This document shows positions 27,610 to 35,986 of a stretch of DNA of 64,000 nt, one piece after another. Each line of letters opens with the position of its first letter. The first letter of the stretch is position 1. The translations under genes and the position numbers were made by a program. The stretch is from Actinomycetota bacterium (GTDB taxonomy: Bacteria; Actinomycetota; AC-67): NCBI GenBank assembly GCA_041658565.1, contig JBAZZY010000001.1:248001-312000 (forward strand), in the 5' to 3' direction. The notes beneath the pieces are model-generated. The model was given only the letters and a program-made list of their open reading frames with translations. It was not told where the DNA came from and searched no databases.

Positions 27610-28599
27610 CTACCGCGTGCGTTCTTCTTGCTGTTTGCAGCGAAGACACAGCGTCGAGTACGGCAGGGCCAGGAGACGAGCCTTGGGAATCGGATCCCCG
27701 CATCTCTCGCACAGGCCGTACGTTCCGCGAGCGATCGCGGCGAGCGCGTGAGTGGACTTATCCACGAGGTCACGGATGTTGTAGCCGATCGACAGTTCCT
27801 TCTCCCGCTCGAAAGTGAAACTGCCGGCGTCGGCGTACTCCTCGTCGAAGGAAACCTCTCCCGACATCTCCGACTGCGAGATGTTGAAAGCACCTTCGTC
27901 GAGATCGGCAGCCTGGCGCGCGAAGTCCTCCCGCTGCAGCTCAAGCGACACCTTGAGGGCGGCGATCTCCTTCGGGGTCAGCTCCGGCTTGCTGGGCTTC
28001 TTCGGTGCCGGCGGCGCCACAGGCGCCGGGCTCTTCACAGGCGCGGCCTCGGCGAGTGCGGGCGCGGCAGGTGCAGGAGCCTTAGCAGTCGTCTTCGATG
28101 GTGCCGGCGCGGCGGCCGGCTTCTCGGCCTTTGCCAACTTGAGGGCCGGGGCCGCCTTCGGGGCCACCTTTGACTTCGGGGCCACCTTTGACTTCGGGGC
28201 TGCCTTCGGGGCCGCCTTTGACTTCGGGGCCACCTTCGGGACCACCTTCTTTGCCTTCGCGATCTTCGCCGCCCGGGGAAGTTTCGACGACGCAGTCTTC
28301 TTCGCGACACTCGAACTCGTCGACACCTTGGTCGCGGCGGGCTTGGTGGTCTTCGCGCTCTTGCCGACGCCGGTGGCCTGCTTCTTCGAGGTCACAGCCT
28401 TCTTCGAGGCGGTGCGCCCGGGCGCAGTCTTTCTTGTGGCGGCCTTCTTGACCGCCGCAGTGGCGCGCTTCACCACCACCGAAGCACGTGACGCCGGCTT
28501 GCTTGCCTTGCCCGGCTTGGCTGCAGGCGCAGTCTTCTTCTTCGCCGACTTCCCCGAGGCACGGGGTGACGGGGCTGTCTTATTGGAGGCGCGAGCCAC
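27610..28599 (-). CDS. DksA/TraR-type zinc finger protein with long histone-H1-like N-terminus
   Basis: 329 residues. The first 200 are almost wholly Lys, Ala, Pro, Ser and Thr with many PKSK and AAKK-like units, resembling the tails of histone H1 and mycobacterial HupB. From about 210 a coiled, acidic DksA/TraR-type region follows, ending in a C-x2-C-x17-C-x2-C zinc finger (CERCGDPIPKARL...CLRC). DksA-like proteins bind RNA polymerase in its secondary channel; the tail should bind DNA or RNA. Such fusions occur in actinobacteria, but the length of the tail here is notable. Own promoter upstream, divergent from ileS. Confidence 0.8.
   Translation of the reverse strand: MARASNKTAPSPRASGKSAKKKTAPAAKPGKASKPASRASVVVKRATAAVKKAATRKTAPGRTASKKAVTSKKQATGVGKSAKTTKPAATKVSTSSSVAKKTASSKLPRAAKIAKAKKVVPKVAPKSKAAPKAAPKSKVAPKSKVAPKAAPALKLAKAEKPAAAPAPSKTTAKAPAPAAPALAEAAPVKSPAPVAPPAPKKPSKPELTPKEIAALKVSLELQREDFARQAADLDEGAFNISQSEMSGEVSFDEEYADAGSFTFEREKELSIGYNIRDLVDKSTHALAAIARGTYGLCERCGDPIPKARLLALPYSTLCLRCKQQEERTR
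28163..28228. repeat. 18-bp tandem repeats inside the H1-like tail
   Basis: Two exact copies of an 18-base unit (28163-28180 and 28181-28198), and a third with one change at 28211-28228. On the coding strand they give the repeated peptide unit PKSKVA. The identical bases, not just identical residues, point to recent slippage or unequal exchange, so the tail length may vary between strains. Confidence 0.8.
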
Positions 28600-28652
28600 G
28601 GGGCTCCTTTGGCGCGACGGTCACGGTGCCGGACCGGCCGGCAAGGTGCCGT

Positions 28653-28681
28653 AGGGTAGCATCGGCGGTATAGCCAGTCAA
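28653..28681 (-). promoter_or_regulatory. Promoter of the DksA/H1-like gene
   Basis: On the minus strand TTGACT (28676-28681), 17 bases, TACCCT (28653-28658), fitting the TANNNT type -10 common in actinobacteria. The gene starts at 28599, giving a leader of roughly 45 bases. Confidence 0.55.
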
Positions 28682-28830
28682 CAAACCACCGTCCGGCGCG
28701 AAATCCCAGCCGCACGCGTGTTTCCGCAGGTCACAGGCGGCGGCCGAAGCCGAAACACCGCACGCCGATATCGCGATCCACCACCCGCACAAGGGTAGTA
28801 TGGGGCCTCGCCGTTCGACCTGAGAGGACA

Positions 28831-31800
28831 ATGACAGCATTCCGGTCCGTCGACAAGCAACCCGACCACATCGCGATCGAGCACGACGTTCTGGAGCGCT
28901 GGGACCGCGAACGAACGTTCGAAGCCTTGCGCAAACAGAACGCCGAAGGGCCTCCCTGGTCCTTCATCGACGGACCCATCACGGCGAACAACCCGATGGG
29001 CGTCCACCACGCCTGGGGTCGGACCCTCAAAGACATCTGGCAGCGGTACCACGCCATGCTCGGGCAGGACCAACGCTATCAAAATGGGTTCGACTGCCAG
29101 GGCCTGTGGGTGGAAGTCGAGGTCGAGAAGTCGCTTGGGCTCAACTCCAAGCCCGAGATCGAGGAGTACGGACTCGACCGCTTCGCGCGCGCCTGTCGCG
29201 ACCGAGTGGCCAAGTTCGCAGGAGTCCAGACCGAGCAGTCGCGGCGACTGGGCCAGTGGATGGACTGGCCGAACTCGTACTTCACCATGACGGACGCCAA
29301 CGTCAGCTACATCTGGACCTTCTTGAAGGAATGCCAGAGGCGCGGGTGGCTCTACGTGGGTCACAGATCGATGCCCTGGTGCCCTCGCTGCGGCACCTCC
29401 TTGTCGCAGCACGAGTTGATCGACTCCTACAACGACATCACCCACCCATCGCTGTTCGTGCGCCTGCCGCTCAAGGACCGCGCGCACGAGTACCTAGTCG
29501 TGTGGACGACAACTCCTTGGACGCTGCCCGCGAACGTCGCGGCCGCCGTAAACCCCGATGAGGAGTACGCGCGCGTCGAGACCCTCGCCGGAATCGCGAT
29601 CGTGGCGGCCAAACGCCTGGGCGAGATTCCGATCCAGGGCAAGGTCCTGGAAACGGTGCGCGGAGCCGACTTGGTGGGCCTGCGTTACCACGGCCCTTTC
29701 GAAGGTCTGCCCGCGACCGAAGGCGTCGACTGGCGGGTGGTCGCCTGGACCGACGTTTCGATGGAGGAAGGCACCGGGATCGTGCACATCGCCCCCGGTT
29801 GCGGCGCGGAAGACTTCGAACTCGGCAAGCGCGAAGGCCTCGCGACGCTGGTTCCCGTGGACGAGTCCGGGGCCTTCTACCCCGAGTATGGGTGGCTGCA
29901 CGGTCAACATGCTTCAGACGTCGCGCTGCGAGTGGTCGAGGATCTCGGCGAACGCGCGCGCCTGGTGGACGCCGGAACCCTCACCCACCGCTACCCCGTG
30001 TGCTGGCGCTGCGGCACAGAACTGATTTATCGCCTGGTGGACGAGTGGTTCATCTCTTCCGATGAAATCCGCGAGCCGATGATCGAGGCCGCGCGCACCG
30101 TTGAGTGGCAACCACCGCAGTACGGCAAACGCATGGAGGACTGGCTGCGCAACATGGGCGACTGGTGCATCAGTCGCAAACGCTACTGGGGGCTCCCCCT
30201 GCCTTTCTTCTTCTGCGAAGACGCGCACATGACGATCGTCGAGTCCAAGCAGGACCTGCTCGCGCGCGCCGTTCGCGGGACCGAAGACCTGGAAGAACTC
30301 CACCGTCCGTGGATCGACGGCGTCGTCGTGGCTTGCGAGACCTGCGGCAAAGAAGCGACGCGCACAACCGACGTCGGCGACTGCTGGCTGGACGCAGGCA
30401 TCATCCCGTTCTCCACCATGGGCTGGGGAAACGGCGAGTGGATCGAGCGCGGCTATGCCGAGGGCGCAGGAGAAGGCGTCACGACTGCGCCGCTCCCCGA
30501 CCACGCGTACTGGGAGAAGTGGTTCCCAACCGAATGGGTCTGCGAGATGCGCGAACAGATCCGCCTGTGGTTCTACTCGATGCTGTTCATGAGCGTGACC
30601 CTCGACGGGCGCTCGCCGTACAAGCGCGTACTTACCTACGAAAAGGTCAACGACGAAACCGGCCGACCCATGCACAAGTCCTGGGGCAACGCGATCTGGT
30701 TCGACGAAGCAGTCGAGACCATGGGCGCCGACATCATGCGCTGGATCTACGCAGCTCAGATGCCGGCGCAGAACCTGAACTTCGGCTACGGACCGGCGAA
30801 CGAGGTCAAGCGCAGGCTCCTCACATACTGGAACACCTACGCCTTCTTCATCACCTATGCGCGCATCGACGGCTTCTCTCCACGCGCGGGACTGCTGGAC
30901 GACGGCCCGGATCTCGCGACGGCGCGCCCGCTCGACCGCTGGATCCTGGCAACCACACAACGACTTGTCGCAGACTGCCGTTCAGCATTGGACGACTTCG
31001 ACTCGCCGCGCGTTGTGCGACTCGTCGAGAGCTACTTCGAAGACCTTTCCAACTGGTACGTCCGCCTGTCGCGCAGCCGCTTCTGGAAGTCGCGCGACGA
31101 CATCGACAAGACGGTTGCGTACGAAACTCTGTGGTATTGCCTTGCGCAACTCACGCGCTGCATGGCGCCGATCATGCCGTTTATCACCGACCACGTCTGG
31201 AGCAACCTCGTCGCCGAATCCACACCCGGCGCCGCTCAGAGTGTCCACCTGGCCGGCTACCCCACACCGGTCTCAAGGCTCGCCGACGATGCGCTGGCAG
31301 CACAGATGGATGTCGTTCGGATAGTGGTCGAGTTGGGTCGAGCCGCACGCTCACAAGCCAACATCAAGATCCGCCAGCCGCTCGGCGCGGTGATCGTGGC
31401 GACCGAGGACGCCGGCGCGCGCGCGAGCATCCAAGCCCACATCGATCTGGTGAAGTCCGAACTCAGCGTGAAGGAAGTGCGCATCGCTACGTCGGCAGAG
31501 GACTTCGCTCTCGTCGAGGTGATCCCGAACTTCAAGATCCTCGGCCCCAAGTACGGAAGCGACGCAGGACGCATCCAGCAGATGCTTCGCGCCGGCGACT
31601 TCCGCCGTGAGGACGTTCGAGTGATCGTCGGCGAGTGGACGCTGGATATGGGCGAGTTCGAGGTGCGTACGCGCGCGCGCGACGGCTTCGCCGTCACCGA
31701 GCGCGACGGCTTCGCCGTCGCGCTCGACACCGAGATCACGCCGGAACTGGCGCTCGAAGGGCGCGCGCGGGACTTGATCCGAAGCATCCAAGACCTCCGA

Positions 31801-31953
31801 AAGGAAACCGGACTGGAACTCACCGATCGCATCACCGTCACGGTCCCGGCGTCGGATGCCGACGTGCTCAACGCACACGGCGAATGGATCCGCTCCGAGA
31901 CCCTGGCGGTTTCAGTGTCCGAGAGCGACGCACTCACGATCGAGCGCGCATGA
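28831..31953 (+). CDS. ileS: Isoleucyl-tRNA synthetase with GVHH in place of HIGH
   Basis: 1040 residues, class I synthetase with Rossmann fold, editing domain (VWTTTPWTLPANVAAAVNP), and anticodon/C-terminal domain of the long type (type 2, like eukaryotic and some bacterial IleRS). The first signature reads GVHH (57-60), where HIGH (HxGH) is normal: first and third positions are exchanged while the last His is kept. The second, normally KMSKS, reads PMHKS (613-617), keeping the second Lys. GXHH-type IleRS2 enzymes have been linked with very high mupirocin resistance. ATG behind GAGAGGA. It overlaps the ychF-like gene by four bases. No T-box leader could be recognised upstream. Confidence 0.95.
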   Translation: MTAFRSVDKQPDHIAIEHDVLERWDRERTFEALRKQNAEGPPWSFIDGPITANNPMGVHHAWGRTLKDIWQRYHAMLGQDQRYQNGFDCQGLWVEVEVEKSLGLNSKPEIEEYGLDRFARACRDRVAKFAGVQTEQSRRLGQWMDWPNSYFTMTDANVSYIWTFLKECQRRGWLYVGHRSMPWCPRCGTSLSQHELIDSYNDITHPSLFVRLPLKDRAHEYLVVWTTTPWTLPANVAAAVNPDEEYARVETLAGIAIVAAKRLGEIPIQGKVLETVRGADLVGLRYHGPFEGLPATEGVDWRVVAWTDVSMEEGTGIVHIAPGCGAEDFELGKREGLATLVPVDESGAFYPEYGWLHGQHASDVALRVVEDLGERARLVDAGTLTHRYPVCWRCGTELIYRLVDEWFISSDEIREPMIEAARTVEWQPPQYGKRMEDWLRNMGDWCISRKRYWGLPLPFFFCEDAHMTIVESKQDLLARAVRGTEDLEELHRPWIDGVVVACETCGKEATRTTDVGDCWLDAGIIPFSTMGWGNGEWIERGYAEGAGEGVTTAPLPDHAYWEKWFPTEWVCEMREQIRLWFYSMLFMSVTLDGRSPYKRVLTYEKVNDETGRPMHKSWGNAIWFDEAVETMGADIMRWIYAAQMPAQNLNFGYGPANEVKRRLLTYWNTYAFFITYARIDGFSPRAGLLDDGPDLATARPLDRWILATTQRLVADCRSALDDFDSPRVVRLVESYFEDLSNWYVRLSRSRFWKSRDDIDKTVAYETLWYCLAQLTRCMAPIMPFITDHVWSNLVAESTPGAAQSVHLAGYPTPVSRLADDALAAQMDVVRIVVELGRAARSQANIKIRQPLGAVIVATEDAGARASIQAHIDLVKSELSVKEVRIATSAEDFALVEVIPNFKILGPKYGSDAGRIQQMLRAGDFRREDVRVIVGEWTLDMGEFEVRTRARDGFAVTERDGFAVALDTEITPELALEGRARDLIRSIQDLRKETGLELTDRITVTVPASDADVLNAHGEWIRSETLAVSVSESDALTIERA

Positions 31954-32954
31954 AGAACGTCGGAATCGTTGGCCTGCCCGGCGCGGGAAGCTCCACCATC
32001 TTCACCGCCCTCACGTCACTGCCCGGCGCGGCTCCCGGCCGCTCGAACCAGGCCGTGGTCCCCGTACCCGACCCACGCGTCGACCGCTTGGTCGAACTGC
32101 ACAACTCACGCAAGGCCGTCTACACCTCGCTGCGCTTCGTCGAGACGAGCGGGATGGTGCGAAAGGGCTCACGCGGCGCGGGGGGCGCGCTGTCTGCAGA
32201 GCTGCTCGGACATCTGCGCGCGGCCGACGCTCTGCTACTGGTCGTGCGCGGATTCGGCCCCGATGCCGATCCGGCCGCCGACCTCGCCGACCTCGGCCTC
32301 GAGTTGATCTACGCCGACTTGGAGTCGGTGTCGGCCAAGGTTCAACGCGACGCGAAGGCTGCTCGCGACGCCGACGCCAAACGCGCCGTCGTCGCGCTCG
32401 AGCGCGCGCGCGGCCTCCTCGAAGCCGGAACGCCGCTGCGCGACGCGGACTGGGACGAGGCCGAACTGGCGGCGTTCCAGGGGATGTCCCTTCTCACGAT
32501 GAAGCCCGTCGTAGCAGTCGCCAACGTGGACGACCCAACGGTGGACGTTCCCGCAGGCATGATCGCCGTCGCCGGTGCTCTGGAATCGGAAGTCGCAGGC
32601 ATGGACGACGCAGAAGCGCGCGAACTCCTTGAGGGCTTCGGACTCACCGAGCGCGGTCTCCCGCGCATCATCCGCGCCGTCTTCGAAGATCTTCGCCTGC
32701 TGACCTTCCTGACTGCGGGGGAAACCGAGTCGCGCGCATGGGAAGTGCCGCGAGACGCAACCGCGCCCGAAGCCGCCGGCGCGATCCACTCCGACATCCA
32801 GCGCGGATTTATCCGTGCCGAGGTGATCACCTACGACGCATTGGTTGAAGCGGGGTCGTGGCAAGCGGCGCGCGCCAAGGGCCTGGTGCGCCAGGAAGGC
32901 AAGCACTACGTCATGCGCGAAGGAGACGTCGTCGAGTTCCGCTTCGCCGTCTAG
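31950..32954 (+). CDS. ychF: YchF/OLA1-family protein with altered P-loop
   Basis: 334 residues, slightly short of the usual 363. The P-loop reads GLPGAGSST (8-16), where GLPNVGKST is normal: the Walker A Lys is Ser14. The nucleotide-base motif region (VVAVANVDD) is retained in part, and the C-terminal TGS-like domain (TFLTAGETESRAWEVPRDATAPEAAG...MREGDVVEFRF) is complete. YchF is a ribosome-associated ATPase; without this Lys, ATP hydrolysis and perhaps binding would be weakened. The start ATG overlaps the ileS stop (ATGA), so the two are cotranslated. It may be a degenerate paralogue, a regulatory form, or the only YchF of the cell. Confidence 0.85.
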   Translation: MKNVGIVGLPGAGSSTIFTALTSLPGAAPGRSNQAVVPVPDPRVDRLVELHNSRKAVYTSLRFVETSGMVRKGSRGAGGALSAELLGHLRAADALLLVVRGFGPDADPAADLADLGLELIYADLESVSAKVQRDAKAARDADAKRAVVALERARGLLEAGTPLRDADWDEAELAAFQGMSLLTMKPVVAVANVDDPTVDVPAGMIAVAGALESEVAGMDDAEARELLEGFGLTERGLPRIIRAVFEDLRLLTFLTAGETESRAWEVPRDATAPEAAGAIHSDIQRGFIRAEVITYDALVEAGSWQAARAKGLVRQEGKHYVMREGDVVEFRFAV

Positions 32955-33020
32955 CTTCGTGGCCCCATGACTCCGCGGTCCAAGAACGGAAACTCGAAAC
33001 CCTCAGCGAGAAGTTCCGGA

Positions 33021-33041
33021 CCCAGCCGTAAGCCCGCTGGG
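33021..33041. terminator. Hairpin between ychF and a convergent gene
   Basis: CCCAGC (33021-33026) and GCTGGG (33036-33041) form a 6-bp GC-rich stem with a 9-base loop, 67 bases after the ychF stop and 18 before the stop of the opposite gene. It has no T run, so termination efficiency is uncertain. Confidence 0.35.
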
Positions 33042-33058
33042 AGTCTTCCGCTCGCGAC

Positions 33059-33778
33059 TTAGCCGAGGTCGTCGGGAGGCGGCGTCTTCTTCGCCGCGGG
33101 CTTGCGCGTCGGAGCCTTCGGCTTAGCCGGTGCCTTGGTCGCCTTCGGCGCCGCGGTCTTCGGGGTCTTCTCCGCTGCGGGCGCAACCGTCTTCGCGGCA
33201 GCCTTGGGCGCCGTCTTCGCAGCAGCCTTGGGCTTCGAAGCGGGCTTGGCCGCCACGGCCCGAGGCTTCGCAATCGGCTTGGCCGCCACGGCCTTCGACG
33301 ACCCTGTCGCACGGGTCGCGGGCGTGCGCGTCGCCTTCGGCTTTGCGGCGGGAATCTTCAGCGCTCCGCCTGCTGCGGACCTCGCACCGGACGACGTACC
33401 GATCTCCAAGGGTCGGCCGGCCGACGCCGGGGTGACCAGCCGCTCCAACGAGGTGGCTCCCGTCGGTCGGCCTCCGATCTCCAGCGGCGCGAGCGGCGCG
33501 GAGGGGGCATCAGAGCCTCTGACCGGCGACGCCGAACCTCGGAACAACGAGGCTTCACGCATCTGCGGCTCCTCGGGCACCCCGTCGGTCCCCACCGGAA
33601 TTCCGGCCACGCTCGGGACAACTTTCTTCCGACCCTGCAACAGGCCGACCGTAAGCGCGATGCCCGCGAGAACGCTTGAAACAATAGAAACCGTGATCAT
33701 CTGCAACCCGTTACCGAAGATGCCGATGACAAGCGTGACTACGGCCACGAGCAGCAGGATTGCGCTGGCGACAATCAC
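33059..33778 (-). CDS. Two-helix membrane protein with Lys/Ala/Pro-rich cytoplasmic tail
   Basis: 239 residues. Two membrane helices at the N-terminus (about 3-22 and 27-48, with a very short loop), a low-complexity linker, then a 110-residue tail rich in Lys, Ala, Pro and Thr with AAAKPxAKPRAVAAKP-like repeats, similar in composition to the H1-like tail of the zinc finger protein at 27.6-28.6 kb. Such a tail facing the cytoplasm could hold DNA or the ribosome near the membrane. It follows divIVA in the same direction at the end of the division cluster. Not recognised beyond composition. Confidence 0.6.
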   Translation of the reverse strand: MIVASAILLLVAVVTLVIGIFGNGLQMITVSIVSSVLAGIALTVGLLQGRKKVVPSVAGIPVGTDGVPEEPQMREASLFRGSASPVRGSDAPSAPLAPLEIGGRPTGATSLERLVTPASAGRPLEIGTSSGARSAAGGALKIPAAKPKATRTPATRATGSSKAVAAKPIAKPRAVAAKPASKPKAAAKTAPKAAAKTVAPAAEKTPKTAAPKATKAPAKPKAPTRKPAAKKTPPPDDLG

Positions 33779-33862
33779 GAAAGATGCACTCCTTCCCCCA
33801 CAAACGGGCGACGGGGGCGGAGTTTACTCGCTCCCCTAGCGGGCTGCATAACCACGCACTCG

Positions 33863-34291
33863 TTACTCGCCGGCCCAGAACGGCTCACGGGATCCCGGCC
33901 GCTCCGGTCCGGACGCGGGAGGAGAGGGATCCGAAGGCGGCGGAGGAACGTCGCGCCGCATGCGCTCGACCGTGGCGCTCACAGGGGGCGGCTCCGCATC
34001 CAGCAGACGGATCTGCTCTTCGAAATAGCGGCGTAACCGCCGACGAATCTCCGCCTCGTTTCGCTCCGGGTCCTCGGCAAGTTCCTCCGCAACCGGCCCG
34101 CGACCCTCCCGCAAACGAGCCGCCTCCTGCTGCACGGCAGCAAGACGCACCTTCATTTTCTGGTTCTCTTCTGTCAACCGCGAGAACTCCTCGACGATCT
34201 CGTCGAGGAACAGGTCCACGTCCGCACGGTTGTAGCCACGCAGCGCTTCGCGAAATTCCTTGTGAACGATGTCTTGATGGGTAAGCGGCAC
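33863..34291 (-). CDS. DivIVA domain protein
   Basis: 142 residues. The N-terminal 60 match the DivIVA/Wag31 membrane-binding domain (LTHQDIVHKEFREALRGYNRADVDLFLDEI), followed by a coiled coil and a Pro-rich C-terminus. In actinobacteria this protein marks the poles and directs tip growth; a shorter relative may serve only at the septum. The protein is much shorter than mycobacterial Wag31 (about 260 residues). Position after yggT, sepF and ftsZ is the classic one for divIVA. Confidence 0.88.
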   Translation of the reverse strand: MPLTHQDIVHKEFREALRGYNRADVDLFLDEIVEEFSRLTEENQKMKVRLAAVQQEAARLREGRGPVAEELAEDPERNEAEIRRRLRRYFEEQIRLLDAEPPPVSATVERMRRDVPPPPSDPSPPASGPERPGSREPFWAGE

Positions 34292-34309
34292 CAGATTCCT
34301 CCGCCGGCA

Positions 34310-34561
34310 CTAGCAGATCGCGGTCTGCACCAACTGCAGCACGAAGAACACTACCAAGATTGAAAGATCCAGCGCGACCGCACCGATTCGCACCGGGGGG
34401 ATTAGCGGGCGCGCGACACGAATCACAGGCTCGGTCACCGCATAGATCAACTCCACCACCGGACGAAGACCGTCGGGTAAATGCGGGAACCACGACAGCA
34501 GCACGCGAGCCAGCAACACGTAGCCGTACAGGGCGAGCAAGAGGCAGATCAAGCCTCGCAC
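34310..34561 (-). CDS. YggT family membrane protein
   Basis: 83 residues with two membrane helices flanking the family motif (LLSWFPHLPDG...VTEPVIRVARPLIPP). YggT/Ycf19 proteins occur next to sepF and divIVA in gram-positive bacteria and are linked to division and membrane organisation without a known molecular activity. It lies between sepF and divIVA, 35 and 18 bases from its neighbours. Confidence 0.92.
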   Translation of the reverse strand: MRGLICLLLALYGYVLLARVLLSWFPHLPDGLRPVVELIYAVTEPVIRVARPLIPPVRIGAVALDLSILVVFFVLQLVQTAIC

Positions 34562-34596
34562 TGAAGAAACCGCAAGGATCTCGATGACGACTCCTG

Positions 34597-35082
34597 CTAG
34601 AACTCGCCCATGCCGAACAAGCCGTGTTCGGCCAGCCGGCGCTTCTCGTCCGCCGAGACCTCCATGTTGAACGGAGTAAGAAGGTAGACCTGCTCTCCCA
34701 CCTTCTGCATGCGGCCGTTCAACCCGTAGACCAGTCCTGAGGCGAACTGCAGGATCTTCGGAGCGTGCTTCTGTTCCGTCATGCGCAAGTTGATGATCAC
34801 CGGTACACCACCCTTGTAGTGATCGGCGAAATCCTGCGCGTCGTCAAAAATTCGAGGCTCGACCACGTGCACCTGGCGCGGCGCACTAGTGGGAATCGAG
34901 CGCACAACTCCGCGACCGGCCGGATGCCGGTCGGTATCGACGCGCTCGTCGCGCCGTATGGTGCGCACCATCTGCGCCCCCTCGCGGCGAGGAGGCTCTT
35001 CCTCGACGTACTGCTCGTCGAAGTCGCCCTCGTCGTCCATGAGGCCCAGAGATACCAACGTCTTCTTCCAGAGTTCCCGCAT
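34597..35082 (-). CDS. sepF: Cell division protein SepF
   Basis: 161 residues. N-terminal amphipathic helix (MRELWKKTLVSLGLMDDE) for membrane binding, an acidic/basic linker, and a C-terminal DUF552 domain (GGVPVIINLRMTEQ, then FASGLVYGLNGRMQKVG) that polymerises and binds the FtsZ tail. In bacteria without FtsA, as appears here, SepF is the main FtsZ anchor. ATG 35082 has GGGAGG 8 bases upstream, deciding it over an upstream GTG-type frame extension. The 184 bases between it and yggS hold no gene I can support. Confidence 0.95.
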   Translation of the reverse strand: MRELWKKTLVSLGLMDDEGDFDEQYVEEEPPRREGAQMVRTIRRDERVDTDRHPAGRGVVRSIPTSAPRQVHVVEPRIFDDAQDFADHYKGGVPVIINLRMTEQKHAPKILQFASGLVYGLNGRMQKVGEQVYLLTPFNMEVSADEKRRLAEHGLFGMGEF

Positions 35083-35266
35083 CGTTGTCGCCTCCCGCTC
35101 GCCGCGGACGAGCACCATAAGGGTATGGCACATCGGCCGCCGACGCCGTGAGGACCGGATGTCCCCGGTCGGCGCGAGCCCGGACTCCCGGGCTCCACCC
35201 CTCCATGATGCCGTGCTTCTGCGAATCGTGCCTCCCGGGCAACCGGTACCGTCGAACTCCGGCCGC

Positions 35267-35986
35267 TCAACCCCACTCTGGTTCGCGTCGCTCGGGAACC
35301 ACGCGCGCTCCGAAGATCGCCGATCCGACGCGCACGACGGTGGCCCCTTCCTCGACCGCGATCTCGAAGTCCCCGCTCATGCCCATGGACAGCTCCTGCA
35401 CTCCATCGACCTCGCGTGCGATCAAATCCCGCAATTCGCGCAGCCCCGCGAACGCGCGCCGAGCCATCGCCGGGTCACCGGCCGGAGCCATGGTCATGAG
35501 TCCCCTCAGCCGCAGCGAACTCAGGCTCGCGACATCCACAGCCACCCGAAGGGCTTCACTCGGCAATACACCATGCTTGCTCGACTCGCCCGAGACGTTA
35601 ATCTCGACCAGGACGTCCTGGCGAACGCCGGCCGCCTCTGCCCGGGCCGCGAGCGCCCGGGCAAGCCGCACCGAATCGATGCCGTGCACCAGAACTGTGC
35701 GCCCGACGATCGCCCCGACCTTGTTCCGCTGCAAAGTCCCAATGAAGTGCCAGCGGGCTTCGATCCCCACCAGCGCGCGCTGCTTGTCGAGCATCTCCTG
35801 AACCCGGTTCTCCCCGACATCGCGAACGCCGAGAGCAACCGCTGCCGCGATGCGCTCACTAGGCACCGTCTTGGTTACGGCGACGAGCGTGACTTCATCA
35901 AGAGACCGCCCCGAGCGCAAGCACGCCGCGTCGATACGGGACCGAACCCCGCGCAGCCCCTCGGCCAACACCACGTCTTGAGTCAT
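35267..35986 (-). CDS. yggS: YggS/PLPBP family PLP homeostasis protein
   Basis: 239 residues. Fold-type III PLP-binding protein without catalytic activity that helps control PLP level. PLP lysine in VAVTKTVPSERI, then GENRVQE, WHFIGTLQRNK and GLMTMAP, SMGMSGDF near the C-terminus for the phosphate. ATG 35986 overlaps the pgeF stop (TGATG) and has GGGAG 6 bases upstream; GTG 35989 is less likely. Its place between pgeF and sepF is typical of gram-positive division clusters. Confidence 0.94.
   Translation of the reverse strand: MTQDVVLAEGLRGVRSRIDAACLRSGRSLDEVTLVAVTKTVPSERIAAAVALGVRDVGENRVQEMLDKQRALVGIEARWHFIGTLQRNKVGAIVGRTVLVHGIDSVRLARALAARAEAAGVRQDVLVEINVSGESSKHGVLPSEALRVAVDVASLSSLRLRGLMTMAPAGDPAMARRAFAGLRELRDLIAREVDGVQELSMGMSGDFEIAVEEGATVVRVGSAIFGARVVPERREPEWG

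Noticed and set aside
28600..28830. A T-box leader in front of ileS
   Set aside because: No specifier loop, no conserved T-box sequence and no terminator/antiterminator pair could be found in the 231 bases.
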